NCBI GenBank assembly: GCA_002309695.1
Contig: DBXV01000005.1
Span: 44,579-98,592 of the forward strand
Length of the DNA stretch: 54,014 nt
Source: Myxococcales bacterium UBA1203
GTDB lineage: Bacteria; Myxococcota; Myxococcia; Myxococcales; UBA5297
Direction of reading: 5' to 3'
Part shown: piece by piece, positions 29,960-39,036 of the stretch
Layout of the letters: each line of letters begins with the position of its first letter
How positions within the stretch are numbered: position 1 is the stretch's first letter
The notes under the pieces: model-generated
Database searches by the model: none
What the model saw: only the letters and a program-made list of their open reading frames with translations
What the model was told of the DNA's origin: nothing
Translations under genes and position numbers: made by a program

Positions 29960-29978
29960 GTGCCCGGCGCCTGAGGGC

Positions 29979-32939
29979 TCAGTCGTCCAGAAGCCGCAGC
30001 AGGTCTTCCCGCGTCAGGCCGCCCGCCTGGGACGCGCCGGACAGGGCGGCCTCGGCCAGAGCGCGCTTTTCCTGCTGCAGCGCGAGGATTTTTTCCTCGA
30101 CCGTGCCCAGGGCGACGAGCCGATGAATGAAGACAGGGCGCGTCTGGCCGATGCGGTGCGCGCGGTCCGCGGCCTGGTCCTCCACCGCCGGATTCCACCA
30201 GGGGTCCACCAGAAACACGTGATCGGCGGCTGTCAGATTGAGCCCCGTGCCGCCCGCCTTGAGAGAAACCAGCATCACGGGAGGGCCGTCCTGAGACTGA
30301 AAGCGCCGGACGACCTCCGCCCGGTCGCGGGTGCCGCCGTCCAGACGGACAAATTCGAGCCCCGCCCGCTGCAGTTCCGGCTCCATCAGGTCGAGCAGGC
30401 GCGTCCATTGAGAGAAGACCAGCGCTCTGTGGCCGTCCGCGCTCAGTTCCGTCAGCTTGTCGATGAGCAGGCTGACCTTGGAAGAGGTCTGAGGCGCGCC
30501 GCTGCCCTGAGGCCCGCCCGGAATCAGGGCGGGGTGGCAGCAGGCCTGGCGCATCCGCAGCAGCGCTTCCAGTGCGGCCATGACGCTTCCCCCGTGTCCC
30601 AGCTTTTCCATCACGTCCCGGCGGGTGGCGGCGCGGAGAGCGAGATAGAGGCTCATCTCGTCCTCGCTGAGCTCGCAGCGGAGCACCGTCTCCGTCCTGG
30701 GGGGCAGCTCAGCGGCCACGTCCCGCTTGAGGCGCCGCAGAACGAATGGACGAAGGCGTTCACGCAGAGCTGCCGCGCACCCCGCCTGACCTGAGGCAAT
30801 GGGCTGGGCATAGCGCTCGTCGAAATCACTTCGGCCCGCGAGCAGTCCCGGCGCCGCGAAATTCATCTCGCTCCACAGCTCATCGAGCCGGTTTTCCACC
30901 GGCGTTCCGGTCAGAGCGACGCGGAAGTCGGCCTTGAGGGCAAAAGCGGCCTGCGCGGCCTGGCTGGAGGGGTTCTTGATGGCCTGCGCCTCGTCGAGGA
31001 GCACCACCTTCCAGTGCTGAGCTTTCAGCGCGGCGAGCTCATTGCGAAGCAGTGCGTAGCTCGTCACCGTCACATCGGCATCCGGGTCGAGGCGGCGCGC
31101 GGGGCCGTGAAAGAGCGACACCTTGAGGCCAGGACGAAAGCGCGCAGCCTCCGCGGCCCAGTTGTGAATCACGCTGGTGGGCGCGACCACGAGAGAAGGC
31201 TTTTCGAGGACAGCCAGCGTCTGCAGCGTCTTTCCCAGACCCATGTCGTCGGCCAGCAGGGCGCCCAGCCCCGCCTTCTTGAGGAACAGCAGCCAGCGGA
31301 TGCCCGTCTCCTGATAGCCGCGCAGCTGCGCACGGAGGTCCAGGTCACTGGGCAGCGGCGGCAGGCCGGCAAAATCGTCCACGAGAGGGCGAAGCGTCTG
31401 GAAGCGCGGCGGCTCGGGCATGTCCAGGTCGCGGCAGAGCCTGGCCAGGTCGGGAATGGCACAGGCGGGCAGCTCGCCGCGCCCGGATTTGGCTTCGAGC
31501 AGATCGGCCAGACGCCCCCCGTGGCGCATCAGCCAGGCAAGAGGCAGCTCGGCAAAGCCGCCGCCCATGAGCGGAACAAGTGACTGGCCGGCCCGAAAGG
31601 CGCGCATCACAGCCTGAGGGTCAGCACTGCCCGCGCGCCGGCCATGGCCGTCCCGCGCATCAAAAGAGACCTGAAAATCGTCCCCCTGCACTTTCAGGTC
31701 GGGCCGGAGGGGCGGCGCCAGCCAGAACCTGTTCAGCGCGCTTTCACCGCCCACCGTGGCACCGCCTTCGCCTTTGATTCGGCTCCAGGCCTCGATTTTT
31801 TCCGACAGCCGGATGGCGTCCATGCCGCGGGCAACGGTCCTGTCCCCGAGTCGAAGTCCGGTTTCGCGCTCCAGACGCCGGGCCAGCCGCTCTTCGAGAA
31901 GTTCATCGCGAATGGGCACCTCGTTGGCCAGGGCCACCAGCCTGCCGGCCACGACGCGGGCAATGGGCGGATTGCCGTAAACCAGCGTCGGCACCACCGC
32001 GAGCCCGTCGCTTCCGTCGAGAGCAGTCTCGAAGTGAATCATGGCGCCGGCATCGCTGACTTTGGGCAGGTGCTCCGTGTCCGCCTCCACGTGAATGCGC
32101 GAGCGGAGCTCCGGCAGAATCGACGTCATCAGTTCGATTTTCTGCGCCGGCGGGATGACCCGACCCTGCGTAAATTCGGCCCGCTCGCGAATGTTGAGGC
32201 AGGTCTCCCGCAGGGGATGAAGAACGCCGTTTTTGAGGGCGGCGCCGTTCTGAAAGACCTCATCCAGCCCGGGGGCGCGGGCCAGACGGAGGAGGAAACC
32301 GTTTCCCCGCTCCGTCAGCCGAAGAATTTCAAAGGGGACTTCCTCTGCGCTGGCCTTCACGGGGGCGCCGTCGAGCGTGACACAGGGACATCCGGCCATG
32401 GCCTGGAGCAGCCGGGCCATGCGCTCCGGCAGGGGATAGGTCCGATTGTCGAGCCCCAGAATCACATCGACGGCCAGGTCAGCGGGCTCGGGCGCCACCC
32501 GGGGACCGTCCACGCGGCCGGAGGTGAGGGCGCTGAGCGTCGTTTTCAGAGGGAGCCGTTTGTCGTTCTGGACGAGGAACCGTTCGAGAAACAGCCCGCC
32601 GCTGTGGCGCGTGAAGGCGTGCTCCACCCGCGCCATCCGCGAAGTCATCGAAGGCAGCGGCCGGCCCCTGTTTTTCGACAGCCGATAGGCGATGGCCGCC
32701 GCCGCCGCGTGGACGCACACGCCGTCCTCTGCTTTGCAGTCGCACAGCCAGTCCTCGTCCTCGGGAAAGAGCTGAACCGTGCGCACCATGGTCTCGTCGG
32801 GGAGCTTGACCTTGAGCGCGACGGACTCGGGCGATTCCCTGTCCAGCGTCACCGTCCCCACGATGCGGGCGGCACTCACGGCCTGTTCCCAGACGGACTT
32901 GCTGCATTCCTGCCGAAGGGCATCGAAGAGTTTCTGCAT
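29979..32939 (-). CDS. SNF2-family helicase with N-terminal SWIM zinc finger
   Basis: A 986-residue SWI2/SNF2-type ATPase. An N-terminal SWIM finger DWLCDCKAEDGVCVHAAA (C-x-C...C-x-H) is followed by a long linker region. The helicase core carries LLADDMGLGKTLQTLAVL (motif I), LLDEAQAIKN (II), LTGTPVENRLDELW (III), MLVSLKAGGTGLNLT (V) and DRAHRIGQTRPV (VI). It probably translocates on double-stranded DNA in transcription recycling or repair, as RapA and related SWIM-SNF2 proteins do. ATG 32939 fits the normal N terminus; the frame is open to 33104 but with a Pro/Arg-rich, unlikely leader. It lies 79 nt after rarA, probably in one transcript. Confidence 0.92.
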   Translation of the reverse strand: MQKLFDALRQECSKSVWEQAVSAARIVGTVTLDRESPESVALKVKLPDETMVRTVQLFPEDEDWLCDCKAEDGVCVHAAAAAIAYRLSKNRGRPLPSMTSRMARVEHAFTRHSGGLFLERFLVQNDKRLPLKTTLSALTSGRVDGPRVAPEPADLAVDVILGLDNRTYPLPERMARLLQAMAGCPCVTLDGAPVKASAEEVPFEILRLTERGNGFLLRLARAPGLDEVFQNGAALKNGVLHPLRETCLNIRERAEFTQGRVIPPAQKIELMTSILPELRSRIHVEADTEHLPKVSDAGAMIHFETALDGSDGLAVVPTLVYGNPPIARVVAGRLVALANEVPIRDELLEERLARRLERETGLRLGDRTVARGMDAIRLSEKIEAWSRIKGEGGATVGGESALNRFWLAPPLRPDLKVQGDDFQVSFDARDGHGRRAGSADPQAVMRAFRAGQSLVPLMGGGFAELPLAWLMRHGGRLADLLEAKSGRGELPACAIPDLARLCRDLDMPEPPRFQTLRPLVDDFAGLPPLPSDLDLRAQLRGYQETGIRWLLFLKKAGLGALLADDMGLGKTLQTLAVLEKPSLVVAPTSVIHNWAAEAARFRPGLKVSLFHGPARRLDPDADVTVTSYALLRNELAALKAQHWKVVLLDEAQAIKNPSSQAAQAAFALKADFRVALTGTPVENRLDELWSEMNFAAPGLLAGRSDFDERYAQPIASGQAGCAAALRERLRPFVLRRLKRDVAAELPPRTETVLRCELSEDEMSLYLALRAATRRDVMEKLGHGGSVMAALEALLRMRQACCHPALIPGGPQGSGAPQTSSKVSLLIDKLTELSADGHRALVFSQWTRLLDLMEPELQRAGLEFVRLDGGTRDRAEVVRRFQSQDGPPVMLVSLKAGGTGLNLTAADHVFLVDPWWNPAVEDQAADRAHRIGQTRPVFIHRLVALGTVEEKILALQQEKRALAEAALSGASQAGGLTREDLLRLLDD

Positions 32940-33018
32940 GGGAAGAGACCTGAGCTGCCGGGCGCGCTGCAAATGAGCGCCGGCGGTGGAATGAAGCGCG
33001 CTGAGTTTTTCGGGAGAT

Positions 33019-34443
33019 TCAGCGCCGGACGGCCTGATGGGCGTCGCCGAAGGTGAAGGACGCGGACTTGTCCGAGGAGGCGGGGCTCTCGTCATCGGAC
33101 GCACTGTCCGATTCCGCCTGCTGTTCCTTCGCTTCCTCGTCCCGAAGCCGAAGGATCTCGTCCAGGCGTGCCCTGAGAGCCTTCTCCGCGCCGTTCTCCG
33201 TGGGCTGGTAATAGCGGCGGCCCCGGAGCGCGTCGGGCAGATACTGGTCGGGGACGTAATTGCCCTCGAAGTTGTGCGGATATTTGTAGCCGGCGCCGTA
33301 GCCCAGCTTCTTCATCAGCTCCGTGGGTGCATTCCGAATGTGAAGCGGGACGGGCAGGGCCCCCTTCTCCGTCACGTCCTTCCGCGCCGCGGCGTAGGCC
33401 ATGATGGCCGCGTTCGATTTGGGCGCGAGTGCCAGGTAGCTCACCGCCATGCTCATTGGCAGGACGGCCTCGGGCAGCCCGACGAAGCGCACTGCTTCGA
33501 GACAGTTGACCGCCACCGCCAGGGCGTTGGTGTCGGCGTTGCCGATGTCCTCCGCGGCGAAAATCACCATGCGGCGGATGATGAACAGCGGGTCCTCGCC
33601 GGCCTCCAGCATGCGGACCAGGTAATAGACGGCGGCATCCGGATCGCTGCCCCGCATCGACTTAATGAAGGCGGAGATGACGTTGTAATGCTCCTCGCCG
33701 GCCTTGTCGTAGATGAGGGCCTTCGACTGGAGCGCCTCCTGGATGCTCTCGCGGCTGATGTCCTCGCCTTTGGCCGTGTCCAGCGCCGCCGACTCCAGCG
33801 CGCACAGAAGCCGCCGGGCATCGCCGCGGGCCCCTGTCACCAGCTGGTCCAGCGCGTCCGGCGCGATGCTGAATTCGCCCTTGAGTCCCCGGGGACTTTC
33901 CAGCGCGCGGAAGACGAGTTTTTTCAGGTCCTCTTCCTCCAGCGGCCGGAGCGTCAGCACGCGGCACCTCGACAGCAGGGCGGCGTTGACCTCGAAGGAA
34001 GGATTCTCAGTCGTGGCGCCAATCAGCGTCACCGTCCCCCGCTCGACGTGAGGCAGGAGTGCGTCCTGCTGGGCTTTGTTGAAGCGGTGAATCTCGTCCA
34101 CGAAGAGAATCGTCCGGCGGCGGCCGGCGGTCCAGCGCTCCTTTGCCCTGGCCACCACCTCACGGATTTCCTTCACGCCCGCGAGCACGGCCGAGAGCGA
34201 TTCAAAGGCGCTGCCAGTGGTCTCGGCGATGACCCGCGCCAGCGTCGTTTTGCCGGTGCCCGGAGGTCCCCAGAAGATGAACGAGGGAATCTGGTCCCGC
34301 TCAATGGCGCGCTTCAGGAGTTTGCCCTCGCCGAGAAGGTGCTCCTGACCTGTCACCTCTGCCAGGGTGCGGGGGCGGAGTCGCTCCGCCAGAGGGGCGT
34401 TGGACAGGTCCCTGTCCGCCGCGTGCTGGAAAAGGTCGGTCAT
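33019..34443 (-). CDS. rarA: Replication-associated recombination protein A
   Basis: AAA+ ATPase of 474 residues: MTDLFQHAADRDLSNAPLAE, RLRPRTLAEVTGQEHLL, Walker A FWGPPGTGKTTLARV, Walker B FVDEIHRFNKAQQDALLPHV, sensor TLIGATTENPSFEVN, and the C-terminal tetramerisation part with YKYPHNFEGNYVPDQYLPD. RarA/MgsA acts at stalled replication forks. The last 50 residues are an Asp/Ser/Glu-rich tail beyond the conserved end. ATG 34443 is where the family starts; its Shine-Dalgarno is weak (GAGA). Divergent from the WYL pair. Confidence 0.95.
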   Translation of the reverse strand: MTDLFQHAADRDLSNAPLAERLRPRTLAEVTGQEHLLGEGKLLKRAIERDQIPSFIFWGPPGTGKTTLARVIAETTGSAFESLSAVLAGVKEIREVVARAKERWTAGRRRTILFVDEIHRFNKAQQDALLPHVERGTVTLIGATTENPSFEVNAALLSRCRVLTLRPLEEEDLKKLVFRALESPRGLKGEFSIAPDALDQLVTGARGDARRLLCALESAALDTAKGEDISRESIQEALQSKALIYDKAGEEHYNVISAFIKSMRGSDPDAAVYYLVRMLEAGEDPLFIIRRMVIFAAEDIGNADTNALAVAVNCLEAVRFVGLPEAVLPMSMAVSYLALAPKSNAAIMAYAAARKDVTEKGALPVPLHIRNAPTELMKKLGYGAGYKYPHNFEGNYVPDQYLPDALRGRRYYQPTENGAEKALRARLDEILRLRDEEAKEQQAESDSASDDESPASSDKSASFTFGDAHQAVRR

Positions 34444-34610
34444 GTCGTTTTTCTCTGGGTTTCGGGGCTGGCAGGGGCGGGGCGTGAAGACCGGGCGGGC
34501 TGAAAAATCAATGGCCGCGTCCCGGCGCTGTGCGGGCTGAAATTTCATTTGGGGGCACCCGTCTGACGGGGTTGTCCCGAAGAAAAACGCGTGCGCCGTT
34601 CCCCGCCGCC

Positions 34611-35747
34611 ATGAACCAGACCGAACGCATTCTCGATTTGCTGGCCCTGTTCACTTCCCGCGCGCGGCCCGTTTCGCTCGGCGAGCTGAAAACCATGTTT
34701 CCCGAGGACTACGGCCGATCGTCCAAAGACTCTGCCCGGCGGACATTTGAGCGGGACAAAGCGGTTCTTTCGTCGCTGGGAGCGCCTCTGGAATACGTCC
34801 GCCCGGACGCAGAAGAGACGGCGGGTCATGGGGAGGACGGCTACCGCCTGAAGAATGAGAGCGCCGTTCCTGTGGCCTCTTTGTCTGCTTCGACGAGAAG
34901 GACGCTGATGAATGCCGCCTTCGCGGCTTTGGAGCGGGACGTGTGCGTCAGCCGCGCGGCGGCGCGTTCCGCTCTGGTGAAGCTCGCGGCTTCACTTGCC
35001 GGGGATGGGGATGGCGCACGCGATGTGTCAGCGGGGGCGGACGTCTGGCCCGATGCGCGTGCGGAAAAGCGGCTGGGGCGGGTTCTGGAGGCTGTGGCCG
35101 GAAACAGGACGCTGCGCCTGCGGATTCACAGTCACGACGGAAAAAACGGCCCGGAAAAGCGGCTGCTCCTGCCCGATGAGGTCTGCCTGCGTCAGGGAGA
35201 TTTTCTGCTGCAGGGCCGGCTGCTGCCTTCGGGAGAGCGGACGTCTGTTCGTCTGTCCGGCCGCGGTTCGGAAGGCGTTTCTGTGGAAGGAAGTGCGGCG
35301 CCCAAAGGGCCTCAGGCTGATGAAGGCACGCAGGCGGCTGAATCCGAATCTGGGAATGGCGCGCGCGATGGCCTGTGGGTCAGTCTGAAAGTCCGGCGGG
35401 AACACTGGCCGGACATGCCCTCTGCAGAGGCACTTTTTCCGGAGGCGTCGGCGTTTTCTCTGAACGGCGATGGCGTCCTGAAGATGTGGGTTCCTGCGGA
35501 TGCTCTGGAGGAATGGGCCTCTTCGGCGGCGCGGCTGTCTCCTCTGGTGCGTGTGACCGGCCCGGAAGAGGCGGTTTCAGAGGTGCGCGGTGCGGCGCTG
35601 GCCTGCCTGCGCGCCCATGGATTCGGCGCGCGTGAGGCCGAAATGAAGCCGCAGCCGCGGCAGAAGCATCCAACGACAGCCGCGCGGGGCCGGATGACAG
35701 CCGACTTTGGACGCAGGCGTCAGAAGCGGAAGCAGCGCGCTGTCTGA
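34611..35747 (+). CDS. WYL-domain transcriptional regulator, first of a pair
   Basis: A 378-residue protein with an N-terminal winged helix (MNQTERILDLLALFTSRARP, then RRTFERDKAVLSSLGAPLEY) typical of WYL-domain regulators such as PafB. A middle helical part and a WYL-like C-terminal half with an Asp/Glu/Ala-rich interruption (about 245-275) follow. The C terminus is a Lys/Arg tail. No Shine-Dalgarno precedes ATG 34611; the mRNA may be leaderless, or the true start may be upstream (open to 34530). It is followed 42 nt later by a second WYL-like protein, as in pafB-pafC. No proteasome genes are near. Confidence 0.75.
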   Translation: MNQTERILDLLALFTSRARPVSLGELKTMFPEDYGRSSKDSARRTFERDKAVLSSLGAPLEYVRPDAEETAGHGEDGYRLKNESAVPVASLSASTRRTLMNAAFAALERDVCVSRAAARSALVKLAASLAGDGDGARDVSAGADVWPDARAEKRLGRVLEAVAGNRTLRLRIHSHDGKNGPEKRLLLPDEVCLRQGDFLLQGRLLPSGERTSVRLSGRGSEGVSVEGSAAPKGPQADEGTQAAESESGNGARDGLWVSLKVRREHWPDMPSAEALFPEASAFSLNGDGVLKMWVPADALEEWASSAARLSPLVRVTGPEEAVSEVRGAALACLRAHGFGAREAEMKPQPRQKHPTTAARGRMTADFGRRRQKRKQRAV

Positions 35748-35789
35748 CACGGGCGGAAGCGAGCCGAACGTCGGACAGGGAGGACGGGA

Positions 35790-36752
35790 ATGTCGTCGGT
35801 GAAAGAAAACGTGGAGAGATGCCTGTGCGCGGTGCTGTGCGCCTCCCGGAAGCCGGGAATTCGGCTTGAGACGCTGGCGAAGCTGAGCGGCGCGGGAACG
35901 ACGGGGCAGATGCGCCGCGATTTGGAACTGCTCACCCTTGTGGGAACGCCGCCTTTTGGCCCCGGCGACCTGATGGAGGCCGAGGTGACGCCCGCCGGGC
36001 GCGTTTTTCTCCATCGGGCGGAACGCCTGCTTCGGAGGGATGTGCTGACGCTGCCGGAGACACTGGCGCTGATTGCCGGTGCATCTCTGAATCTGTCCGG
36101 CGAGGGGCCGGAGAACGGCAATGAGGCGCTGACTTCGGCCGCGGCGGAGCTGACGGCGCTTTCACCCGCGGTGTTTCGTCCGATGCTGCGGCGGGCAGGC
36201 CGCGCTTTTGTGAGGCGGCCCTCGGGCGGTGAAGCCCATCTGTGCGCGGCGCGCCGGGCCATTCAGCTGAAGCGTCCTGCCGCAGTGGAGATGCTTCGGC
36301 CCGGGCGGACGCAGGCAGCCAATGAGACTGAGACGGAAAACGTTCTTCTGCGGCCCGAATTTCTGCGCGAGCGCGGCGGTGCCTGGGTTCTGAAAGGGTG
36401 TGACCAGACAGGGCAAATGCGGGCACTGGATCTGACCTTTGTGCGTTCGCTGACGCCGGCAGAGGAAAATTTCGCGCCGCTGTCTCCGCAGCCTCCGCTT
36501 CGGGCGGTCATTGCCTGCGCGGACGCCTTTGCCGCGCGGGCGCTGGCTTCTTCCGCTTCCGTGCTGTCCGCGCGGATCTCCCGGCGCCGTCAGGGATGGC
36601 TGCGCGTTTCAGTGGAGCTCAGCGCGGACGATGCAGCGCCGTTGGCCGGCCTGGTGGTCTCACTGGCCGGCCGCGCCGTGGTGCGCTCGCCTGACTCTCT
36701 GCGGAACATGGTTCTGGACCTGGCCGCGTCCGTGGCTGCCGGCTGGCCGTGA
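35790..36752 (+). CDS. WYL-domain regulator, second of a pair
   Basis: A 320-residue protein: winged helix-like N terminus (VERCLCAVLCASRKPGIRLE, GTTGQMRRDLELLTLVG) and C-terminal WYL/WCX region (RPEFLRERGGAWVLKGCDQT, LRVSVELSADDAAPLAGLVV). The WYL residues themselves are not strictly kept. GGGAGG lies 6 nt before the ATG. In known PafBC systems the two proteins act as a heterodimer in the DNA-damage response. RarA next door (divergent) would suit such a role, but this is inference. It ends 14 nt from the convergent FecR-like lipoprotein gene. Confidence 0.72.
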   Translation: MSSVKENVERCLCAVLCASRKPGIRLETLAKLSGAGTTGQMRRDLELLTLVGTPPFGPGDLMEAEVTPAGRVFLHRAERLLRRDVLTLPETLALIAGASLNLSGEGPENGNEALTSAAAELTALSPAVFRPMLRRAGRAFVRRPSGGEAHLCAARRAIQLKRPAAVEMLRPGRTQAANETETENVLLRPEFLRERGGAWVLKGCDQTGQMRALDLTFVRSLTPAEENFAPLSPQPPLRAVIACADAFAARALASSASVLSARISRRRQGWLRVSVELSADDAAPLAGLVVSLAGRAVVRSPDSLRNMVLDLAASVAAGWP

Positions 36753-36766
36753 TGGCTGGCCTGCGC

Positions 36767-37642
36767 TCACTCCTGAGAATTGGCTTCCGGGCGGATGACG
36801 ATGAGCTCCGCGGGCGACTTGATGGCTTCCTCATGCCCGTCCAGCGAGAGGCGGACCTTGCCGTCGAGAACCACGATGCGCTCCACCTCGGCCAGATCGA
36901 CGGGGAATTTCAGGCGGTTTCCAAAGGTGACGGCGTGGTCGGTGAACTCGACAGCGGCCTGCCCCTCGATGCCGGTCAGCAGGTCCTTCCCGGCGGGCGT
37001 CCGCGTTGGACGGTTGAACGGCTTCACCCTGAGCTCGCGCGCCTTCTTCGGGTCGGTCGTGTCGGCAGGCGGAACAAAGCCGCTCGATTTTGAGGAATGC
37101 GGCAGGAAGAAAAATGCGGCGGCATCCTTGGCTTCACTGTCGTCGCCAAAGGCCCGGTCGAGCACCGTCTTTCCCGGCGCCGGCGCGCTCCACAGCGGCT
37201 CGTAGCGAACCTGAAGAATGGCGGGCTGGGAGACGGCGGGTTTGAGCAGGCTCTCTTCGATGTGCCGCACCTGCCGCTCTTTCCCGGACGACGAATAGAG
37301 ACGGGAGAGATTCCTCAGGACATAGCGGCCGGGACCCAGAAGATGGAACCGGGTGCCCGCGTCCTCCAGGACAATGCGGGCGCCATTGGGAACCGTCAGC
37401 ACCTGGTCTGAATAGAGGCCCATCCCCGGTCTGGCCGTGCGCCGAAAGCCCTCGTTGAGCTCGCTTTCGATGACGATGTTGTCATCTGCGGCAAAGACGC
37501 CTGCTGCGAGGCGCGGCGGCGCATCGCTGCGGCCGGTGCAGGCAGCGGCACTGCTCAGGACGAGAAGCAGGCCGAGCAAAAGCCGCGTGAGAGCAGCCGG
37601 TGACGACGAAAAGAGCGTTTGGAAAGAGCGAAGGCGTGTCAT
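36767..37642 (-). CDS. FecR-domain lipoprotein
   Basis: A 291-residue protein: signal with lipid Cys35 (LLLVLSSAAAC), a FecR-like beta-helical region at about 70-115 (SDQVLTVPNGARIVLEDAG, TRFHLLGPGRYVLRNLSRLY), a middle Ser/Lys-rich part, and a second FecR-like block near the C terminus (EGQAAVEFTDHAVTFGNRL, IVVLDGKVRLSLDGHEEAI). Its ATG overlaps the stop of the upstream kinase-like gene as ATGA, so translation is coupled. FecR-like repeats occur in signal relay and in surface proteins. No sigma factor is adjacent. Confidence 0.8.
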   Translation of the reverse strand: MTRLRSFQTLFSSSPAALTRLLLGLLLVLSSAAACTGRSDAPPRLAAGVFAADDNIVIESELNEGFRRTARPGMGLYSDQVLTVPNGARIVLEDAGTRFHLLGPGRYVLRNLSRLYSSSGKERQVRHIEESLLKPAVSQPAILQVRYEPLWSAPAPGKTVLDRAFGDDSEAKDAAAFFFLPHSSKSSGFVPPADTTDPKKARELRVKPFNRPTRTPAGKDLLTGIEGQAAVEFTDHAVTFGNRLKFPVDLAEVERIVVLDGKVRLSLDGHEEAIKSPAELIVIRPEANSQE

Positions 37643-38976
37643 GGCGATTCTGTCCCTGATGACGTTGTCCCTGATGGCGTTGGCTTTGAGGACGCGGGCG
37701 CAGGCCGGGCGCTGTCCGCGGCGGCATTCCGGAGCTGCATCAAAAAGCACTGCCGCAGGCCAAAGCTGGCGGAGCCGGTTCCGGGCGGGTGGTGCGCGGG
37801 TGAGGGCTCAAAGAGGATTTTGCCGTTGAGCAGAACGCAGAGCCTCTGCGCGATGGGCAGCTGCAGGTCGGCAAAGGAGATGCGCTCCGAGCCCTGGCGC
37901 AGATGGTAGATGTTGGTCATGGCGGCCAGCGCCTCCTGCCCCGGCGGATTTCCCTCGTCGTAAACAGAGAAGGAGAACTCCTCGGGACTGGCCTCCGGCT
38001 CCACGGCGACATCGGTGCCGTCGGGCGCCCTCCGCACCGCCTGGGAGAGAAGAATCCGCAGAATTCGGACGAACCTTCTGCGGTCGCACGTCAGCTCCTC
38101 CGGGAGGTTGTCTGCCGGCAGCAGTTTGAGCGTCACGTGCTTGGGCTTGGCCTGCGAGAAGCGAATCTCGTCCAGCAGCGTCTCCAGCACCTCCATCAGG
38201 CGGAAGGTCTCGTTTTCCTGGTGGACGGCCTGCATCGTTTCCAGCGTGGCAAATTCGGTGATGGACTCGATGACCTGCTTCAGACGCAGGGCGCTCTGCA
38301 TGGCGTGGCTGAACGACTCCTGACGCTGGGCGCTGTCCAGCCGCTCAAGGCGGGCGTTCTGGTGCATCTGCAAATAGATGGTGATGGGCGTCAGGGGCGC
38401 GGACAGTTCGTAGGAGAGCGCCTGCAGAAGATCGTGCTTGACGGTGAGGATGCGCTGATTCTCGCGCCGCAGAAGGTCTGCCTCCGCCTGAACCTGAGAG
38501 AGCCGCAGGCGCAGCGCCTGAATTTGCAGGCGCGCGCAGGTGTCCGGATCAAAGTGGCAGTTTTCCTCGGTCTCGCCGGCGAGCGCGGCCAGCAGGCGCT
38601 CAGGAATTTCGCGCACCTCCATGGGCAGCGGCAGAAAGGCGTCGGCGCCGAAGGCCAGGGCGATGCGGTGGTCTTCGGGCTTGCCGAAGGCGGCGATGAC
38701 CGTGTGTCCGGGCAGCTCCCGCAGGCGAAGAACCACTTCCATGTCGCGGAAGGCGGGCGAGACCATGTCCGCCAGGAACAGAAAGGGCGGCTGGCAGGCG
38801 TCGAGACACTGAATCAGCGCCTGGTCGCCCGACCGCTGGAGGACGGTGGCGCCCAGGGCATTCAGTGCGCCGAACATCTCGCTGTGGTCGCTGGTGCCTC
38901 CCCGGCAGAGGATGGTCACGCCGTCGAGGGGCCGCTCCTCCGCAAGGTTTGTTTCGTCCATGGCCGATTCTTCCAT
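37639..38976 (-). CDS. Receiver plus histidine-kinase-like protein with degenerate active sites
   Basis: A 445-residue cytoplasmic protein. Residues 18-135 form a receiver-like fold (VTILCRGGTSDHSEMFGALN; possible phospho-Asp70 in FLADMVSP; the conserved Lys is replaced in FLPLPME). Coiled coil at 150-180, a HisKA-like helix pair at 180-245 with ALSYELSAPLTPI, where Tyr189 occupies the phospho-His position, and an HATPase-like domain whose N-box is ILLSQAVRRAP (Gln312 for Asn) although YDEGNPPG keeps the G1 Asp. It is probably a pseudokinase. Starts at 38976 and 38961 are both possible. Coupled to the FecR lipoprotein by ATGA. Confidence 0.75.
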   Translation of the reverse strand: MEESAMDETNLAEERPLDGVTILCRGGTSDHSEMFGALNALGATVLQRSGDQALIQCLDACQPPFLFLADMVSPAFRDMEVVLRLRELPGHTVIAAFGKPEDHRIALAFGADAFLPLPMEVREIPERLLAALAGETEENCHFDPDTCARLQIQALRLRLSQVQAEADLLRRENQRILTVKHDLLQALSYELSAPLTPITIYLQMHQNARLERLDSAQRQESFSHAMQSALRLKQVIESITEFATLETMQAVHQENETFRLMEVLETLLDEIRFSQAKPKHVTLKLLPADNLPEELTCDRRRFVRILRILLSQAVRRAPDGTDVAVEPEASPEEFSFSVYDEGNPPGQEALAAMTNIYHLRQGSERISFADLQLPIAQRLCVLLNGKILFEPSPAHHPPGTGSASFGLRQCFLMQLRNAAADSARPAPASSKPTPSGTTSSGTESP

Positions 38977-39036
38977 GGCGGATTCTCCGCGGGCGCGGCC
39001 CCGTCCCTTTCTTCCGGAAACGCCGGGTCGGGATTG

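Noticed and set aside
31644..33056. A 470-codon plus-strand open frame opposite the SNF2 helicase
   Set aside because: It mirrors the helicase gene's codon bias and has no recognisable domain.
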